Assembly (NCBI GenBank): GCA_021234155.1
Contig: JAJEKV010000304.1
Coordinates: 1-64,000 of the forward strand
Length of the DNA stretch: 64,000 nucleotides
Source of the DNA: Isoetes taiwanensis
Lineage: Eukaryota > Streptophyta > Lycopodiopsida > Isoetales > Isoetaceae
Direction of reading: 5' to 3'
The position numbers and the translations under genes were made by a program. Under the pieces are notes generated by a model that was given only the letters and a program-made list of their open reading frames with translations, had not been told where the DNA came from and searched no databases. Of the stretch, positions 59,848 to 64,000 are shown piece after piece (positions within the stretch are counted from its first letter, which is position 1; every line of letters starts with the position of its first letter).

Positions 59848-60303
59848 GCTAAACAGCTCAAGGACACGTATTTTTCTGCAGATGTTGGCCTCGTTATAGG
59901 AGTTAGTGATAGCTTGTGCAAGCTTAAGGATCTTTGTGCAAAGTTGAATGCCAATGGCTTAGCAGAGGTGAAAGGCAAGGGAAAAGGGAAAGCAAGGACA
60001 ATTCCTTTATCTCCTTCATGTGATGAGCATATAATTAGTGTGATATCTGATATACTTACTGAGCTGGGAAATGGTGATGGAGTATCTACATTTGAATTCG
60101 TTGGAACTGGAGTTGTGGATGCACTTTTGAAGTTTCTCTCTTGTGGTGGTGTATCTAAAGGCAATGCATCAGAAAATGCTACGTTCAGGTTACGGCACCA
60201 AGTCCCGAGAAGGTTCAAATGCTTTTTGGAGCTGTCTCTTCCGCATCCAGCAGGGGCGCAATTTGTAGTCGCAGATATAGGTACTAGTTCTAAGTCACTC
60301 TAG
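59848..60303 (+). pseudogene. UPL3: UPL3/KAKTUS-type HECT ubiquitin ligase fragment
   Basis: The frame starts AKQLKDTYFSADVG and contains DSLCKLKDLCAKLNANG, KGKGKGKARTIPLS, then DEHIISVISDILTELGNGD, GVSTFEFVGTGVVDALLKF and LRHQVPRRFKCFLELSLP. This is the central region of plant UPL3/UPL4 proteins, between the N-terminal armadillo repeats and the C-terminal HECT domain. UPL3 controls trichome branching and turnover of transcription factors in Arabidopsis. Neither the armadillo nor the HECT part is found nearby: the preceding frame (59,641-59,847) is shifted and not recognised, and the frame ends at TAG 60,301. This looks like a partial duplicate. Confidence 0.8.
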
Positions 60304-61429
60304 AATCACAGTATTCTTTGATTATTTGCTCGAAGCTGCTTTCGTGCTTCTACCCAAACATGCCATAGTTTGTATTTTCTTCGTGATTCTCTATCTTACG
60401 ATTGGAAATGTTGGTTCATATTGTTATGGCAACTCAGATTTGAATATTTCAATTTTGATACATAAGTTCCGATCAAATCCTAGTACAAGTCTTCTAGTGG
60501 TGGGCCAAGTCCCTTTGGTTTTCACATATCTAATTGTTTTTGCAAATCATTGTTTCACTCATCTCCCCGAAATATATGGCTTCAAGCGGTGTGGATCTTG
60601 GTTTCATTTTATCCTCAAGAAATCACAATCATGTTTTACATTTTAATGGCTTTACCTTGTTTTTCATGCATCTATTTAGTCCAGGTCTATGATCTTGCAT
60701 TTTGAGGATCTTGTATTCCTTGTTTTGGCTTTTTATCGTGGCAACTCTACAGGCATGTCAAAGAAAAATGTCTTGCATTTCTAAAGTACTCTTTTCTTCA
60801 TTTATTTTAGCTTCCCTACTGATTTCCTACTTGAGTCAATTATGTTTCATTCCATCTGTCCAACTATAAAATGTCGCAGTTCATTGTACTTCCATGTCCT
60901 ATGCTGTTTTTTTGTATATATCCATTTACATTTGAGAAGACTTACACCTTAGTTTTTTTCAAGGTGTATCGTCTTCATCGCCTTAGAGGTATAAAATAAG
61001 AACTAGTAGCAGGTCTTATGTACTCCATGAAGCGTGTAGAGACTACTGCTTAAACCATGGCAGTTAGTGGTGCTTTGCAAATGTTATTAACAGTCCTCCA
61101 AGTGCTTGGCATGCTTTGCATGCTTTGCTTATGGTCTTTATCAACATTTTTGGTCCAGATATCCACAAAGATGGCGGTATGGCAAGGGATTCTCTTTGTT
61201 CCCCATGTAATAAGTTGACCATCCTGTACAAAAGGATATCTTCTTTTCTGTGTTTTATGGAAGTTTTGTTCACGTGGAAGCATGAGCTGTCACTTTATTA
61301 ACTGCTATACATTAAACTTAGTAGAGGTCCTGCTCTGGCATCAGAAAACTTTTGTGCACTAGAATACTCCTTCATTTCCTTTATTGGCCATCTTTGCAAC
61401 CTGCCATCTCAAGATGTCATATGCTAGAG
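60304..61429. other. No recognisable gene
   Basis: Open frames at 60,326-60,646 (plus) and 61,050-61,283 (minus) have no recognised domain. The minus frame has a retroelement-like flavour (FVQDGQLITWGTKR), possibly a Ty3 pol shred, but this is weak. Confidence 0.35.
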
Positions 61430-63075
61430 TAACATGGTTTCGTGGATATGTTTTGAGTGTTGTGAATGCCTCCTTTGCCCTTAAGTTCTCGGTAGAGATC
61501 GCATAAAGCCGAGATAGATTTCAATTTGTGAATATCCTGAAAGCATATGGCAATATCAGTGTTCTAGAAAATGAAAAACATATTCATGAGCAGATCGTTG
61601 ACTGCAATTTGATTTTTAGCCCTTGCAGATAGTAGTGTGGTTATGTGATGGAGGCAAACAAAGTATTTGACCACTGAATCGTGATGACTTATCAAGGAGC
61701 TTAATGTTTGTAGGTTATGTCCATTTCGGTGATGTAGGGCCAGCTATTAAGTTTCTTGAGGACATGGAGCATTGTGGCAGTAAGCCAGATAGTATGGCTT
61801 CCACTGGTATCTTGGTATCTTAACTGCATGTAGTCATTCTGGCATAATGGATGAAGGTCTCTAGTATTTTAGATCAATGGGACATGGCCAGCTTACCATC
61901 AAATAGATCTCATTACAGTTATATGGTTACCCATATGGGCTGCATTGGATACTTCAAAGAGGCCACACATCCCTTTGCAAGGTACTTTTTAGCTTTGGAC
62001 AATGCTCATCGTTTGTAGATTGCATTACAATTGGGAGCTAGGAGGCCAATGTTCTAATGAACTTGCAAAGCTGAATTTCAGTAGTTCGCACATAACTTTA
62101 GTAACTTCTATTAAAGATTAAAGATGGATCTTGGCATAGCACATACATTGTTCAAGCCTCCACCACAATCAGGTAATTTTAAAAAATTGCTACTTCTAGC
62201 CAGGAAGCATGATCCTGAATCAACAAGCTCTTATATTTTGCAATCCGCTCTATGCTAGTGAATCGACAAGCATTTCAGAAGACAAAATTGAAATTGAAAT
62301 ATAATCAAAATTTAGCTCTCATTTTCTATTTGGGCTGTTGGCCTAGAGATTATCATGGAATACAAGGTCAAGGAAACTGAAGATGTCAAACGTCTAAATA
62401 TATTAGGGAAACTCAATGCAAGTGCCAAAATACTACATGGTTGGCCCTAAATTTGTGTAAAATGCATATTTGTATAAAAAAATATCACTATTTTGGATGA
62501 AACTATATGTGGAGCTTTCTATGAATGTCAACTCTAGGAAGCAAATGGTGTTCGATTGCATTTCAAGCCATAGAATCAGAGGGAAAATGGTTTTTATATA
62601 CATTTCTGACAAAATGTCTAGAAGAGATAACTTCTATTCTTGATGGCATTTTATAGATTGAACCTTATAAGTTATAGGCCTAGCCTGTTGTCAACACGGG
62701 TTGACAAGATGCATATGCCCGCACTTCATTTTAACAAGCCATTGAAGCACAACAGGTTTTTGACAGACTTTTAGTCCGTGATGTTGCTTTGCTAGGCGCA
62801 CTGATTGCAAGCATATGTTGAAAGTGAATTTGATAGTCACATTAGTGTGTTGTTTGAATGCATGTTAAAGCATAGGTGCAAGACATAAGGGTAGGGTAAT
62901 ACATATGGAAATTGCATATAAGGGTTTGGAAGGCGGTCCTTTCATGGGTGGCACTCTAGTTGATATGTGTGCCAAATATGGCTCACTTCTAGACGATAAC
63001 ATGTATTAGACAAGCTATCGGTTAAGTAGTGTTGTGACCTAGAACACATTAATTTACGGATATCTTTGAGAATGG
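61430..63075 (+). pseudogene. PLS-class pentatricopeptide repeat (PPR) gene relic
   Basis: Fragments in shifting frames match PPR repeats: FQFVNILKAYGNISVLENEK followed by HIHEQIVDC near 61,519-61,605; GDVGPAIKFLEDMEHCGSKPD near 61,730-61,795; HYSYMVTHMGCIGYFKEAT near 61,914-61,970; AQQVFDRLLVRDVALLGALI near 62,749-62,810; and GLEGGPFMGGTLVDMCAKYGSL near 62,923-62,990. The G..IH..I and LVDM.AK.GSL patterns are typical of the L and S repeats of PLS-class proteins, which bind organellar RNA and direct C-to-U editing. No DYW end was found. Frameshifts and stops are frequent. Confidence 0.75.
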
Positions 63076-64000
63076 ATCCAGCAAGGATTCATGGAAATGC
63101 TTTCAAAATATGCAATCGAGGAAGAATATGTCATTGAGAAGCATGCAACTTCAAAGATCTCTATTCCAAAGAAAGATGGCCAATGTTTACAAGCAGCCTC
63201 ATCTTAAACTTATGTTTGTAAACCACAAAGGCAAGAGTATAGACCATTGATGCTATCTTGTTATGTACAACTATTATATATACACTTATCATGCTATTTG
63301 GTGCAGGTTCTTTTGCTTATTTTTGTTGAACATTGTTGTAAACATGTTCAAAGAAACTCGATCTTTCAACTTGTTGTAAATTGTTTTAGTTTGCCCTGTT
63401 TGAGATAGCAATCCACATGTCTTTCCATGCATTCTTGTGATAGCTCTTGTCCTTACCCATACCACATCCTACAATTTGCTATGCAAAGTAATCAAAGCGT
63501 GCTTTTGACTAGTTCTTATCTAAAGCGGGCAAATGGTAAATGGTCTCATTTTTTGCTTAAGAGGCGTTTTTACGATATGGTTACTTGATAATTCAATGTT
63601 GTTTGATGATACACGCTAAAGATGGAAACAAAATATCAGTCATAATAAACTTAGACTAAACAATTGAAGCATGTGCAAACCAAACAAGTTGGTCGAATTA
63701 TTTGTTTAAGTTGGATGAAATGAACTATAAAAGATCTTCCATCACTGTCATTCCTAGATAAGTAAAAAACCAAAGAGTCTATAAAGGATCACATTATCTC
63801 GGGACAATAAAAGGTTTACCTTTATCTTTATTATAGATATTTAGGAGTATCCGATATTTAAGAGTATCCTTCAACGTGCATTTGAATTAACCTTTAAGAC
63901 AATATACTTTAAGTCCAAAATGTTTGGACCTTATTCACCTTAGACATGTTTCCACGAGCATTCAAATACATCCTGTAAAAGGACCCAATCAAGACAGTAG
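63076..64000. other. No recognisable gene
   Basis: AT-rich sequence to the end of the window. Nothing coding or repetitive stands out beyond short direct repeats near 63,835-63,870 (tttaggagtatcc / tttaagagtatcc). Confidence 0.5.

Overview
The window is nuclear DNA of a land plant. It has GT-AG spliced genes, plant-type gene remnants (myosin VIII, UPL3/KAKTUS ubiquitin ligase, PLS-class PPR repeats, ClpX) and dense, decayed retrotransposons. Families such as the zinc-binding/DDE transposase and the abundant PPR relics suggest a seedless plant (lycophyte, fern or bryophyte), but the sequence alone does not settle this. Nearly every coding-like region carries frameshifts or stops, so most are pseudogenes. 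Part of the single-base damage could also be assembly error.

Layout. 1-11,034: minus-strand LTR retrotransposon material. A degenerate Ty3/gypsy chromovirus gag-pol (about 780-5,542) lies downstream of two lineage-specific coding stretches, three copies of an RNA-hairpin-like inverted repeat, an initiator-Met-type primer-binding site and a 1.57 kb LTR (9,467-11,034). 11,035-18,374: mostly non-coding, with a myosin VIII relic and minisatellites. 18,375-28,304: the most interesting region. A minus-strand transposase-like gene (N-terminal zinc-binding half) faces away from a plus-strand spliced gene that joins a ParB-like N-terminal domain to a bacterial-type amino-methyltransferase domain (motif IV DLPY, then motif I DAFSSSG). 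The introns and intergenic gap of this pair, but not the exons, are filled with a 14-16 bp palindrome built on GTATTCCGGAATAC. A Copia element (21,886-25,949, 5-bp target duplication) has inserted into an exon of the methyltransferase gene.

28,305-34,900: non-coding DNA with foldbacks and tandem repeats. 34,950-44,238: a LINE, split between its endonuclease and reverse transcriptase by about 4.2 kb. The insert holds a second, more complete transposase of the same superfamily as the 18-19 kb gene, plus an unknown 223-residue ORF. 44,239-49,470: a ClpX C-terminal pseudogene and small repeats. 50,438-57,832: the best host gene, about 21 exons, encoding a protein with a C2-like segment, a MUN/UNC13-like region and GRAM repeats. 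58,200-64,000: a UPL3 fragment and a PPR pseudogene.

How the parts fit. The 18-28 kb block looks like a mobile or formerly mobile two-gene unit: a DNA-binding transposase-like protein beside a ParB-methyltransferase, with palindromic sites that could be binding or methylation targets. The gene calls are well supported by motifs; the functional link is inference. The rest reads as layered insertion of LTR, Copia and LINE elements around a few host genes.
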